From a virus: a DNA stretch of 55,443 bases. The DNA is taken from the IMG/VR virus record IMGVR_UViG_3300023202_000273, positions 1 through 55,443 of that record; one strand, given 5' to 3'. Position numbers and translations under genes: made by a program. The notes under the pieces are model-generated. The model made no database searches, had not been told where the DNA came from, and saw nothing but the letters and a program-made list of their open reading frames with translations. Below are positions 1 through 7,526 of the stretch, piece by piece. Positions within the stretch are counted from its first letter, which is position 1, and the number at the start of each line of letters is the position of its first letter.

Positions 1-127
1 GTCGTACGTCTCCGCAACCCCCAGCATCTCATTGTACCGATAGTACGGCAGGTTGCGCTGCGGTTCCCCGTGGTGCCACACCGGGCTGTGTCCATCAAAA
101 AAACTCATCGGCCTGTTGATGATCGTG
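1..127. repeat. Terminal direct repeat, left copy (circular overlap)
   Basis: Bases 1-127 are identical to 55317-55443. A perfect overlap of exactly 127 bases at both ends of a contig is what a de Bruijn assembler leaves when it closes a circle with k=127, so this is most likely an assembly overlap and not a biological terminal repeat. It implies a circular or circularly permuted, terminally redundant genome of about 55,316 bp. Confidence 0.95.
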
Positions 128-408
128 TCGCAGTCCAGCGTCAGGTACCACGGGTGCCGGGTGACTGTTTGTGTCACTTTGAGCAGTTGCTGATAGATCC
201 ATGTAGGCCGATACCCGCACTGGTCCAAATCGGCTGGCAATATGTCAGTGTCAAGTACGTTGCGATCATTCCTCAGATCAATGGGCTGCGGCGAGCACAC
301 GACGATATCGTCTGCATCCGGTAGGTGGCGCCTGACTGACTCTATGACATATTTGAGCTTTGGCTGATCCTTTGGGTGCGCCGGGATAAAGACGCTGTAT
401 TTACTCAC
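1..408 (-). CDS. DUF6492-like glycosyltransferase, N-terminal part (gene crosses the contig ends)
   Basis: On the circle this gene starts at GTG 408-406 and runs through base 1 into 55316-54945, giving about 259 residues. A GGGGAGG Shine-Dalgarno lies just upstream, and the start overlaps the end of the preceding glycosyltransferase gene by 8 bases. The N-terminus opens with a beta-strand (VFIPAHP) typical of GT-A folds. Residues around 100-105 read LDCDT, a DxD motif that would bind the metal and nucleotide-sugar, preceded by a WIYQQLLK segment like that of DUF6492 proteins. The family assignment comes from motif memory only. Expected role: transfer of a sugar to a phage or host glycan in the cytoplasm. 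Confidence 0.75.
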   Translation of the reverse strand, partial: MSKYSVFIPAHPKDQPKLKYVIESVRRHLPDADDIVVCSPQPIDLRNDRNVLDTDILPADLDQCGYRPTWIYQQLLKVTQTVTRHPWYLTLDCDTIINRPMSFFDGHSPVWHHGEPQRNLPYYRYNEMLGVAETYD

Positions 409-1150
409 ACCAAAACCTCCCCTGCGATGGCTCGAACGTGTCTGCCAGATCGATGTGCCTGTCAGCATTCAGCCACCGGCGGAACGAATAAACTCGACGG
501 CATGACCCCATGGCACGACCCAAATACGCTGCCCACCACGCAAATGAGCTGTTTGATATTATCAGGTTCTCGTACGTCATCAGCCGGCGAAAATCATGCT
601 TGGCATCCCCGGACACATCAACAATGTCCGCGCTTACCATCCCGCGCAATTCTTTCACCCACCTCTGATCGATTTCGTTGCCAATCATTTCGACCTGCGA
701 AAACCCGGTCCGGTTAATAATGTCGGCGTACCACTGCGGATGTATAATGCTGCCGCCTTCGCCGACCTGAGCGTAGTCCTCGTGGCGCACCGCAATACCC
801 AAAATGCTGGCCACTGGCTCAGGCTGCGGAACCCGTACGTATTTGAGGATCCGCGACTCCTCTGCAAGGTAGTACCGCGCATGCTGCCAATAGCCGGTCA
901 GAACAACTGGTCGCCGCCCGTGATGTTGCCGGTGATACATGATAGGGCGATAACCGTCGCGGCCCTCATCGATTTTTATGGGACGCCCAGAGTATTCGGC
1001 CCCAGCCCGATTGCCAATGGATTCGATCATGTTACGGTGTACCCAGGGCGTGGTCAGCGCCACCCCCTGGTACTCCGAAAACAATCTCCCATAGATGTAC
1101 TGGAACAGATTGTTGCCAAAACGGCCTCCATAAACGAATGAAACCGTCAT
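401..1150 (-). CDS. GT11-like (alpha-1,2-fucosyltransferase family) glycosyltransferase
   Basis: The 249-residue protein begins with a GGRFGNNLFQY segment, the N-terminal signature of the family 11 glycosyltransferases that use GDP-fucose. A later VRHEDYAQ segment and a C-terminal ISNSSFAWWAAYLG segment fit the family's HxRRxDY-like and SxFSWWxA-like motifs, though the first is degenerate (HEDY rather than the usual arginine-rich form). The length is slightly short for the family (about 280-300). Its ATG overlaps the stop of the small membrane-protein gene (ATGA) and its stop overlaps the next glycosyltransferase start, so the genes are translationally coupled. Donor specificity cannot be read from sequence. 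Confidence 0.75.
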   Translation of the reverse strand: MTVSFVYGGRFGNNLFQYIYGRLFSEYQGVALTTPWVHRNMIESIGNRAGAEYSGRPIKIDEGRDGYRPIMYHRQHHGRRPVVLTGYWQHARYYLAEESRILKYVRVPQPEPVASILGIAVRHEDYAQVGEGGSIIHPQWYADIINRTGFSQVEMIGNEIDQRWVKELRGMVSADIVDVSGDAKHDFRRLMTYENLIISNSSFAWWAAYLGRAMGSCRRVYSFRRWLNADRHIDLADTFEPSQGRFWCE

Positions 1151-1296
1151 TTTTTGGCAATCCCCTGACGCAGGAAAATCATTCCCAGCCCACCGAGGAT
1201 TGTCTGCATACCTGCTTCAGTGTCGCCGCCGACAATAAGTGTGACGCCGAACCCGACCGCTCCGAGACCGGTCCAGAATGTTTTTGATTTCCACAT
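1147..1296 (-). CDS. Small hydrophobic membrane protein (49 aa), possibly holin-like
   Basis: This ORF of 49 codons starts at ATG 1296-1294 after AAAGGAG with a 6-7 base spacer. It encodes one or two hydrophobic segments rich in Gly, Val and Ile, separated by a short polar turn (GGDTEAG) and ending in a basic AKK tail. The size and turn fit small class II-like holins or other phage inner-membrane peptides. The endolysin gene lies about 1.7 kb upstream in the same transcriptional direction. Function is inferred from size and hydrophobicity only. Confidence 0.65.
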   Translation of the reverse strand: MWKSKTFWTGLGAVGFGVTLIVGGDTEAGMQTILGGLGMIFLRQGIAKK

Positions 1297-1376
1297 TTTT
1301 TACTCCTTTGGTGAAAGTTAAACTTGTGCCGTTATGTTAATATATTACATTTTAATGTTATGCATTCGCTCGATAA

Positions 1377-1403
1377 CATAAATTCGGAATTTCCGAATTT
1401 ATG
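1377..1403. repeat. Perfect 12-bp inverted repeat
   Basis: The arms CATAAATTCGGA and TCCGAATTTATG are exact reverse complements around ATT. The element lies about 80 bases upstream of the small membrane-protein gene. It could be an operator or an mRNA hairpin. Confidence 0.7.
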
Positions 1404-1412
1404 GCAACGATT

Positions 1413-1446
1413 GACACTATCCGAAGTTTTAATTTTTGATAGTGTC
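1413..1446. repeat. Perfect 9-bp inverted repeat
   Basis: The arms GACACTATC and GATAGTGTC flank a 16-base AT-rich loop. It sits in the same AT-rich gap as the neighbouring 12-bp palindrome. Role unknown. Confidence 0.6.
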
Positions 1447-1545
1447 TGTTGTACGCTGTAACCGCAAAGCACATAGTAGCGTATGTTTTTCCCAAAGTTC
1501 ATAGGCTTGATTCTCAATTTTATTTTTATTACCTGTAACATACAG

Positions 1546-1935
1546 TCAGAGTTTGTGAAAATTGCGTAATTCTCGCAATGTCTCTTCTAACCTATTGCAT
1601 CTGCCAACGAGAGCGTCGAATTCGTTTGCATCTACCCAATTTTTGTTCTGATAAAACAACATATAATATTTTTTTCGGTATGTACGCTGTGCTAACTCAG
1701 TCCCACTTGTAATTACGGTGTCTTTATGATCGCATTGCGTGCTACCGCTGTTGTTTGTCTGTGGCTTGGCGCTCTCCTTGTATTGGGGCCACCGCACGAC
1801 CCATTGATACCAACCAACCATAATTCGCAAACCATAGCTGTGAGCAATAAAGCCAATCTGGAACCACCGATACCCTACCGACAACGATGCATAGTTTTGC
1901 TCACCACAACAATACTTAGATTTTGTTACTGCCAT
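1546..1935 (-). CDS. Hypothetical protein, aromatic-rich (129 aa)
   Basis: I place the start at ATG 1935-1933 because it follows AGGGGGCACA; the longer upstream frame lacks a ribosome site. The protein has an aromatic and hydrophobic central stretch (RWFQIGFIAHSYGLRIMVGW, roughly residues 23-42) that may associate with the membrane, a polar middle, and a C-terminal helix (RCNRLEETLRELRN) with coiled-coil heptads. No family was recognised. It belongs to the AT-rich small-gene patch and may be a recently acquired accessory gene. Confidence 0.5.
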   Translation of the reverse strand: MAVTKSKYCCGEQNYASLSVGYRWFQIGFIAHSYGLRIMVGWYQWVVRWPQYKESAKPQTNNSGSTQCDHKDTVITSGTELAQRTYRKKYYMLFYQNKNWVDANEFDALVGRCNRLEETLRELRNFHKL

Positions 1936-1981
1936 TGTGCCCCCTATAATATGACCGCCAAGCCATTGCGCATAACGTTTG

Positions 1982-2032
1982 AGCAATGGTGAAGTACGAT
2001 TAGCATTTGCCGTAGGCCGAAGCACCATTGCT
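1982..2032. repeat. Inverted repeat, 10-bp arms
   Basis: AGCAATGGTG at 1982-1991 is the reverse complement of CACCATTGCT at 2023-2032, with a 31-base loop. It lies between two small minus-strand genes. No T-run follows. It may be a regulatory RNA structure or chance. Confidence 0.45.
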
Positions 2033-2064
2033 TTGTTGTGTGCCGTTGTAAATCGCCTTCCGCA

Positions 2065-2343
2065 TTATTCCTGCGCGGCGATCTTCTGATTTACATTCTG
2101 AGCTCTGACCAAAAACACTCCGTCATACATACCAACGGCTCCGGGAAAATTTCGTAAATCTTCGCTTAGGGCATGACAGGGAACCCAAGCTTTCTCATCA
2201 AACTCAAGTCCGTCTGGATTTGCTATCGCTTTATAGCCTTCACTTGTAAGCAAGAACGTTGGATTCTGCACACCAAAACCACGGAGGACTCTCCCGTAGT
2301 CAGCGATCACTTTCATCATTTTTGTTTCTGTTTTCATTCGCAT
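2065..2343 (-). CDS. Hypothetical protein (92 aa)
   Basis: The start is set at ATG 2343-2341, nine bases after GAGGAG. The protein starts with a basic, Met-rich stretch, then a mixed alpha/beta sequence without cysteine-rich motifs, and ends in a polar helix. It overlaps the preceding zinc-ribbon gene by 10 bases. I do not recognise a family. The neighbours are small accessory genes in an AT-rich patch. Confidence 0.55.
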   Translation of the reverse strand: MRMKTETKMMKVIADYGRVLRGFGVQNPTFLLTSEGYKAIANPDGLEFDEKAWVPCHALSEDLRNFPGAVGMYDGVFLVRAQNVNQKIAAQE

Positions 2344-2558
2344 TTTGTTTTTCTCCTCGCCGCGCCTATAATAAGCTGGGCCTGTTGGCTGTTGCAAGTT
2401 TGCGACTTCCATCCATCCATAATGTTTGCGGGCGTTTCCTCGATCCATCCACAACCGCCACTATCCGGCAAACAAACCCACGGGCCACACCGCTGCATAC
2501 CAACACCATTATCAACAAAATCAGCTTCGCACTTGGTACCACACTTTGGACACTGCAT
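2334..2558 (-). CDS. Small zinc-ribbon protein (74 aa)
   Basis: ATG 2558-2556 follows AAAGGAACAAT. The first 35 residues contain MQCPKCGTKC and a CGPWVCLPDSGGCGW segment, giving Cys pairs that could hold a zinc ion in a zinc-ribbon fold. The C-terminal half is polar and ends in a basic tail with a final KCE. Such small zinc proteins are common in phage early regions and usually have no assigned role. The gene's upstream leader resembles that of the next gene (see the GCCTATAAT finding). Confidence 0.65.
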   Translation of the reverse strand: MQCPKCGTKCEADFVDNGVGMQRCGPWVCLPDSGGCGWIEETPANIMDGWKSQTCNSQQAQLIIGAARRKTKCE

Positions 2559-2643
2559 ATTGTTCCTTTCTTGCGCCCGCCTATAATTTCCAAAAGGCGA
2601 GCAATTTCCACCAACGTAACGGTTTGCAAAATGTATGCTGTGC

Positions 2644-2943
2644 TCACTGCGGCACCTCCATGCCACAATCTTTGCAGACGTGATACGGCCCATCCGATAG
2701 GTCTTGGTGTCGGTGTAAGCATGGCATACTTTTGCTGTTGTGTGCTGTTTGGTTTTGCTCCGCGTTTTCCTGCTCGGCCTCTGCTTCACACTGCGCGGCA
2801 TACGCTTCTTGTTCCGCTTGAGCTTCTGCGTCCATTGCAGCAACATATTTTTCTTCCACCAGTTTAATACCACGAGTAGCACAGAACTCTACCAAGGCAA
2901 GATAATCTTGCCCTTTATCTGAACCGATTACTATAACCTGCAC
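2644..2943 (-). CDS. Hypothetical protein with Ala/Glu-rich helix and C-terminal zinc motif (99 aa)
   Basis: The start is GTG 2943-2941, preceded by GGAGG at a 4-base distance; an upstream ATG in the same frame has no ribosome site. Residues about 3-30 look like a small alpha/beta segment (VIVIGSDKGQ). The middle is a long Ala/Glu/Gln helix, likely coiled coil. The last 30 residues carry a Cys/His set (CLHRH, HVCKDCG) that could bind zinc. No family was recognised. Confidence 0.55.
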   Translation of the reverse strand: MQVIVIGSDKGQDYLALVEFCATRGIKLVEEKYVAAMDAEAQAEQEAYAAQCEAEAEQENAEQNQTAHNSKSMPCLHRHQDLSDGPYHVCKDCGMEVPQ

Positions 2944-2991
2944 AAAACCTCCAAAGAGAAAATTATTTACACCAACGTACACATCACGAAC

Positions 2992-3369
2992 CTAATATCC
3001 CCACATGACAACCGCATCAGATTGACGATTGTCGAGGTGGACAAACCGGTTGTCCTTGTACCCGATCCCGCGGAACCCGACCTCGATCGCGCACCTGATA
3101 AGGTTGCCCTCATGTTGGGGGTGAGACTGTGGATGCACGCAAACGACGTCAAAGCCGCAGACGTCGCCCCTGCACAGATGCTTGCTGTCCGGTGCACCGC
3201 CAACGGATGTGTTGTGGTCTGGGCATCGTGCTGCACTGGTCACGATCAGAGGCACATCCATGATCAGCCGCACCGTGTACAGCATCTCGACGGCTCTCTC
3301 CGGCGGCATCAGGCCGCACCCGCATTTGCATTCGAGTTCACTGTTTTTGAAATACTCTTTGACTAACAT
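2992..3369 (-). CDS. Peptidase M15-like endolysin (L-Ala-D-Glu / D-Ala-D-Ala peptidase family)
   Basis: The 125-residue protein matches phage M15_3 peptidases that cleave peptidoglycan stem peptides to release progeny. Visible motifs are VTSAARCPDHN (the substrate-side helix end), SKHLCRGDVCGFDV around residues 62-75 (zinc-ligand His64, with Asp69 or Asp74 as the second ligand) and FVHLDNR near 109-115 (His111, Asp113). The spacing between His64 and the acidic ligand departs by a few residues from the usual SxHxxGxAxD pattern. There is no signal peptide or wall-binding domain, so it would need a holin. ATG 3369 is the start. Confidence 0.85.
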   Translation of the reverse strand: MLVKEYFKNSELECKCGCGLMPPERAVEMLYTVRLIMDVPLIVTSAARCPDHNTSVGGAPDSKHLCRGDVCGFDVVCVHPQSHPQHEGNLIRCAIEVGFRGIGYKDNRFVHLDNRQSDAVVMWGY

Positions 3370-3370
3370 T

Positions 3371-4090
3371 TTATCCCTCGGTTGTTTGCCGGTCTGCCCC
3401 CGGAAGGCGCAACCGCGGAGCCATGGCCCTTATGTGCATCTCCTCGGATTTTTGGCGATCGCTCCTGATTACGTGCTCGCTGTATCCGTTAGGGCAATAT
3501 ACGTATATTGGATCCGGAATGTGCCACACTCGATCAAACCCGGCCAGCTCAACGATTTGGTACATCAGCGCCATATCTCCGGCGGCCTCTATCCAGTCGC
3601 GCCCACAATGCATGTAGCTGTCCTGATTGATATGCGGCCATAGTGACGCCCTGAATGTTTTAAGGTGGCTTGTTGTCCAGTTTTGCCGTCGCACTGGGGT
3701 ATCTGATGCCAGCGGACCATTGTATCGGCCATACCTGCCATCCTCAGACTCGTACGACCCGTATGTCGCCATGATCTCGGGATGCTGAAGGTAAGTTTCC
3801 CTGACCACCCACAGAGCATGGTCGTGTAGGTAGTCATCCATGTCCACTATAACGACGATCTCATCGTCTGATGCCCCCTGCATGACCTCGCACACATTGC
3901 GCAGCAGCCCGCGGTAACCGGTCACGAAATCGCAGGTGCGATTGCGCCGGGCATCCAGCTTTGACTCATCAGCGCAGTCGATGTTAACATAATGGTGAAA
4001 TTTGTTGTACGTCTGTCGACTCACGCTGTCGCAGCATCGAGCCATTTTGGCCCGGTCGTGCCGCCCTGCAGAAATTACTCGAAAATGCAC
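3371..4090 (-). CDS. Family 2-like glycosyltransferase
   Basis: I start this gene at GTG 4090-4088 (GGGAGG plus 5 bases) and not at a TTG 36 bases upstream. The 239-residue protein has the GT-A layout: an opening strand with ISAGRHDRAKMARCCDSVSRQ, the pattern of GT2 enzymes, and VIVDMDDYLHD as the DxD metal/nucleotide site near residue 85. A Trp/Tyr-rich C-terminal half follows. The stop nearly abuts the endolysin start at 3369, so the two are co-transcribed. Acceptor and sugar are unknown. Confidence 0.8.
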   Translation of the reverse strand: MHFRVISAGRHDRAKMARCCDSVSRQTYNKFHHYVNIDCADESKLDARRNRTCDFVTGYRGLLRNVCEVMQGASDDEIVVIVDMDDYLHDHALWVVRETYLQHPEIMATYGSYESEDGRYGRYNGPLASDTPVRRQNWTTSHLKTFRASLWPHINQDSYMHCGRDWIEAAGDMALMYQIVELAGFDRVWHIPDPIYVYCPNGYSEHVIRSDRQKSEEMHIRAMAPRLRLPGADRQTTEG

Positions 4091-4132
4091 TATGACCTCC
4101 CGTGTCCTGTCGATAATATAATGCAACTCCCG

Positions 4133-4900
4133 CTATTTGCAAACCTGTTGCGCCAAATCCCTGCACCATGTCGCCACCAGCTCGATCGGGGCCCGCACGC
4201 GGGGGTCTATAATCTCGTTGATACACCGGCGGCACTCCTCGGTATCAACGAGGTCAGCCCACATCTTGGCGTCATCCGGTGTTATCCGCCACTGCAGAGC
4301 ATCATCGATATACTCGCGGCCCATTATCCGCGTATTGCGCACCACGCCGACATGTATCCCGAAATGGCGTTGGATTAGAGGCTCTTTGGGAGGTATCCCG
4401 ATAGGCTCGCATATGCGATACAACGCCAGCTCGTCATCAACCGGTCCACGCCCCCACCGGCGGTGGTTAATCATGTCCGCATACTCTGCCCGCTTATCGG
4501 CTGTACGGTCATACCACTCCTGCGTCGCCATGTGCAACCCGGTGAGCCGGACATTTCCCAATGCCTCCCGCCGCCGAGGCGAGTTCGAAAAGCACAGGCC
4601 AGTCTGTGCCATGCGTCCCTCATGATACTCCCACAGCGGTCCCGGCAGAAAAAACAGATCAACATCAGTGATATAAACTCGATGATGATCACCAGGGCGA
4701 CGCAGGAACCGCTCAACCGCCGCATGGTATTTGACTTTTGGGGCAATCTTATCAACTCGCACCTCCGCATCTGGGTGTGACATCTCCGCGCAATACCGGA
4801 ACAATGGCTCGTACTGCTCGTAATTGCCAGACACCACTGTGTAAATTAATTTTTCTTTTTTCGTTTTTAACTCTGTGTTTATGTCTTTCAACGATCTCAT
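4133..4900 (-). CDS. GT-A type glycosyltransferase
   Basis: The ATG at 4900-4898 overlaps the stop of the acetyltransferase gene (ATGA), so I prefer it over an in-frame GTG at 4924. The sequence begins with IYTVVSGNYEQYEPL, a common opening of cytoplasmic glycosyltransferases, and carries VYITDVDLFFLPGPL near residues 75-90, where DVD would be the DxD motif. A PVDDELALY segment further on could provide the catalytic acid region. It sits between a GNAT gene and a GT2 gene, suggesting joint action on one glycan. Confidence 0.75.
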   Translation of the reverse strand: MRSLKDINTELKTKKEKLIYTVVSGNYEQYEPLFRYCAEMSHPDAEVRVDKIAPKVKYHAAVERFLRRPGDHHRVYITDVDLFFLPGPLWEYHEGRMAQTGLCFSNSPRRREALGNVRLTGLHMATQEWYDRTADKRAEYADMINHRRWGRGPVDDELALYRICEPIGIPPKEPLIQRHFGIHVGVVRNTRIMGREYIDDALQWRITPDDAKMWADLVDTEECRRCINEIIDPRVRAPIELVATWCRDLAQQVCK

Positions 4901-5325
4901 ATCCTTAAGCCCTTCCGCAGCCACACAAGGTCGCCCTTGATCTTTTTAAATCCCATCCTTTCCATAAGCGACCGGCCAGCATCTGTCGAGTCGCTGTACG
5001 ATGTCCTGACCCGTCCTACTCGCTGCTCTGACAGCAGTGCGTCTATCATCGATGCAGCAATGCCTCTGCGCCTGCGGTCCTCGTCGACGTGGATGTCACG
5101 GATCATCACATCCAAATACGGCACGCCCGGCTTTACCTCGCTGGGCACCTTATACCACTTAACCTCGCCCTTCACTATCTCCCACAGCAACGGAGCCATG
5201 TGCACCTCCATCCACCCGACGTGAGGCTTATCCGGATGCGGGTAATACGTGTAGTACATCCGCGTGACTTGCTCAGGCTTGGATAAGCGTATCACTCCGT
5301 CTGACTTTGGTATATCAGCTTTCAC
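4897..5325 (-). CDS. GNAT-family N-acetyltransferase
   Basis: This 142-residue protein shows the GNAT core: a beta-strand IRDIHVDEDRRRRGIAASM with the R/Q-x-x-G-x-G/A acetyl-CoA pyrophosphate loop (RRRRGIA), followed by the helix and a C-terminal DAGRSLMERMGFKK segment typical of motif B. It would transfer an acetyl group from acetyl-CoA to an amine. Because glycosyltransferases follow directly, an amino-sugar or glycan precursor is a reasonable substrate guess, but protein targets are equally possible. GTG 5325 follows GGAGG by 5 bases. Confidence 0.8.
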   Translation of the reverse strand: MKADIPKSDGVIRLSKPEQVTRMYYTYYPHPDKPHVGWMEVHMAPLLWEIVKGEVKWYKVPSEVKPGVPYLDVMIRDIHVDEDRRRRGIAASMIDALLSEQRVGRVRTSYSDSTDAGRSLMERMGFKKIKGDLVWLRKGLRI

Positions 5326-5459
5326 ATGTGCCTCCGTTTTTTGCGGCGCTTGCTGGCACGCTGTATTGCCTGTTCGATCATGGCCGCCATTAATGGTGAT
5401 GCCAAATCGACAGGCGGTGGGGTATGCCTTTTAAATCTCCGTATCAACCAGTCCCGCAT
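5322..5459 (-). CDS. Small basic protein (45 aa)
   Basis: This ORF starts at ATG 5459-5457 inside the last codons of the terminase gene, in another frame, and ends in a TGA that overlaps the acetyltransferase GTG. The product has a strongly basic C-terminus (ASKRRKKRRHM) and a short proline stretch. No clear Shine-Dalgarno site precedes the ATG, though re-initiation from the terminase stop 29 bases downstream is possible. Its main support is that it fills the gap with proper junctions. Confidence 0.45.
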   Translation of the reverse strand: MRDWLIRRFKRHTPPPVDLASPLMAAMIEQAIQRASKRRKKRRHM

Positions 5460-7509
5460 TAGCTGCAGTGATACCAGTATTTTTTCCAGTTTTTTCACTC
5501 CGTAGCCTTTCTCTCAATTTTGTTTTTTCCGGGCTGTAAGGCTTTACCGCCTCTGGCCCGAACAGCTCCTGCATGTCCTGCAATTGTGTGACAACGTGAC
5601 ATAGGCCAATCGCCAGAGGATACCCCGGCACCGGTTTGCGGTTTTGGATATACCACTCCCGGAGCTGTCGATCGTGCTCCTCGCAGCTATAGTGTACTTT
5701 TATCCTTTTTTCGGCGAATAGCTTTTGCGTCAGCATTACCCCGCCTGCGTCGTTGTGCTTGGGGTTGCGCTTTGGCCGCACACCGGTCTTGCGCATCTGC
5801 CTGACCATATCCTGCATGCCCGAAAACAGTGTATGGTTGCCGATGATCATCCCAACGTACGGGCTGCTCTGCTGTGGCGATAACGACACCTGGGCGTGCG
5901 TCCTGATAGTGTGGGCCAGCTCATGCGGAGTCGGGGTCGGGTGCACTGACTCGGCGTATATCCTCAACTCACGGCGCCGTTTGCTCCAGTAATAATGCCC
6001 GCAATGGAGACTGTTGTCCGGCTCCCGTATAATCGTCACGAATACCATCACGTTTGCCGGCTTTACCCGGTCCCACGCGATGTCCGCACCGTACCGCATG
6101 TCGACATCCGTCGAGATGTACGTCGGCCATACACGCTCGACTTCGGTTTTGCTCGTAAATGCCAGCACCAGCGAGTCCGCCCTGTCCGGCGACTGACCGT
6201 ACTCTTTTTTGTAATCACTCTTTGGCAATATCCGGTCGCGACCCTTGCTGTCCACGCCAAATTTGCGGCTGGACAACTCCTCAGCCAGATAATCACTGTC
6301 CTCGTCATTTGGTAGCTGGATATACGGCATGGCATCTCTCAGCTCTGCCCACATCGTGGTTATGTTGTCGTGGTAGTCCTCAGTCCCCGCAGCACCGAAC
6401 GTGACCGGCACCACCCGGATATTGTCGTCACGGTTGCGCTGCAGGGCGTCCACAACACCTGCGCCGTATCCCCCGGTCGCATCTATTTTGATGTCTACCC
6501 GGTGACGCGACATGGTCCTCAGACGGTATTTGCGCAGCTCTTGCTTTATAAGCTCTACCGTCTGATCGGTATCTGACCGATCGAGGTGCGCCTGTGGGTA
6601 CACATGATTGCCGATACGCGTAGTTACTACAGTCAGATCGTCTCCAAACCGGGCACAGTCAACTCCCATTTCTAACCGCCCGCTCTCTTCAACCTCTCGG
6701 TGACGTGCCGCCTCGACTGCGGCGAGCGATATAAAAGCATCGGGGTTGCCCTTGGGAGCCATCCCGAGCACGCGCACACGATAAATGTCGCTCGATTTGC
6801 CGTATCTGCGAGCGATGCGATAGCAGTACTCCTTTTTGACCAGCGGGCTCGTCTCCGAGCTAAATCTCAGATTTTTCCAAAACTCCTTGTCGCGGTTGAA
6901 CGTGTCATGCACGTAACCGATGATCGTCGTGTGCTGACCGGCTATCAGGATCCGGTTGTCCTCCTCGGTCAGCGACCCCTCGATCGTCTCCCACACCAGC
7001 GGATCGGTGATCCCAAACGCCTCGTCGACTATCCACAGTAGGTGCGTGGCGTGAAAACCCTGAACATTGTCCGGCTTTTTTGGCGATCGCGCCCGGATAT
7101 GGTTGCTGGTTTTTTGTCCTTTGACATATATCTCATCAGCCCCTGTGTGATACATCGATGCCAGCCGACTCATCGGGATCCACCGCTTAAACTCCGGCCA
7201 CAAGATATCGTACAGTTGATGGTACGTCGGCGCCAAGCACGGCACCTTGACCAGATGCCCCAGCGTATTGCGGCGTGTCGTCGTATACCACATACCGATC
7301 CATGCTTTCGCAGTAGACTTACCACTGCCGTGACCGCTCTCACACGACACGCGGTTGTACTGCGCGATCGCATTCGCCATCGATTTCTGGTCTGCAGTCA
7401 TCTCCAAGCCATGGATGTATTTACGCGCAGGCCAGATGATCTGGTCACTGATAAACTCCACCGGGCGGTCATGGTAGTAGCAAAGCGCGTCAGCGTCCAG
7501 CAGGGCCAT
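5431..7509 (-). CDS. terL: Terminase large subunit with a C-terminal extension
   Basis: This DNA-packaging motor has an N-terminal ATPase and a nuclease. Walker A is ESGHGSGKST (residues 57-66) and Walker B is LLWIVDEA (157-164, with D162 and E163). The RNase H-like nuclease acids are D284 (GVDCARFGDD), D343 (KIDATGGYG) and D445 (SPDRADSLVLAF). At 692 residues it is about 200 longer than usual. Residues 470-690 look like a second, degenerate RNase H-fold terminase nuclease segment (YGADIAWDRV, then a long alpha/beta stretch with PLAIGLCHVV near the end). ATG 7509 begins the gene after a 175-base gap holding a hairpin and direct repeats. Confidence 0.93.
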   Translation of the reverse strand: MALLDADALCYYHDRPVEFISDQIIWPARKYIHGLEMTADQKSMANAIAQYNRVSCESGHGSGKSTAKAWIGMWYTTTRRNTLGHLVKVPCLAPTYHQLYDILWPEFKRWIPMSRLASMYHTGADEIYVKGQKTSNHIRARSPKKPDNVQGFHATHLLWIVDEAFGITDPLVWETIEGSLTEEDNRILIAGQHTTIIGYVHDTFNRDKEFWKNLRFSSETSPLVKKEYCYRIARRYGKSSDIYRVRVLGMAPKGNPDAFISLAAVEAARHREVEESGRLEMGVDCARFGDDLTVVTTRIGNHVYPQAHLDRSDTDQTVELIKQELRKYRLRTMSRHRVDIKIDATGGYGAGVVDALQRNRDDNIRVVPVTFGAAGTEDYHDNITTMWAELRDAMPYIQLPNDEDSDYLAEELSSRKFGVDSKGRDRILPKSDYKKEYGQSPDRADSLVLAFTSKTEVERVWPTYISTDVDMRYGADIAWDRVKPANVMVFVTIIREPDNSLHCGHYYWSKRRRELRIYAESVHPTPTPHELAHTIRTHAQVSLSPQQSSPYVGMIIGNHTLFSGMQDMVRQMRKTGVRPKRNPKHNDAGGVMLTQKLFAEKRIKVHYSCEEHDRQLREWYIQNRKPVPGYPLAIGLCHVVTQLQDMQELFGPEAVKPYSPEKTKLRERLRSEKTGKNTGITAANAGLVDTEI

Positions 7510-7526
7510 TATCGTTCATCTTCAGT

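Larger units (their letters stand above)
1297..1545. other. AT-rich intergenic region with two perfect inverted repeats
   Basis: This stretch is clearly richer in A and T than its surroundings. It holds a 12-bp perfect inverted repeat at 1377-1388/1392-1403 (loop of 3) and a 9-bp perfect inverted repeat at 1413-1421/1438-1446 (loop of 16). Neither is followed by a clear T-run on the minus strand, so I do not call them terminators. A 69-codon ORF exists here on the minus strand but has no Shine-Dalgarno site and looks random. Confidence 0.6.

Noticed and set aside
596-1141. Plus-strand 181-codon ORF over the GT11-like gene
   Set aside because: It is antisense to a gene with clear family motifs and good coupling to its neighbours.
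1332-1541. 69-codon ORF in the AT-rich gap (minus strand)
   Set aside because: No Shine-Dalgarno site, spans two inverted repeats, and the product looks random.
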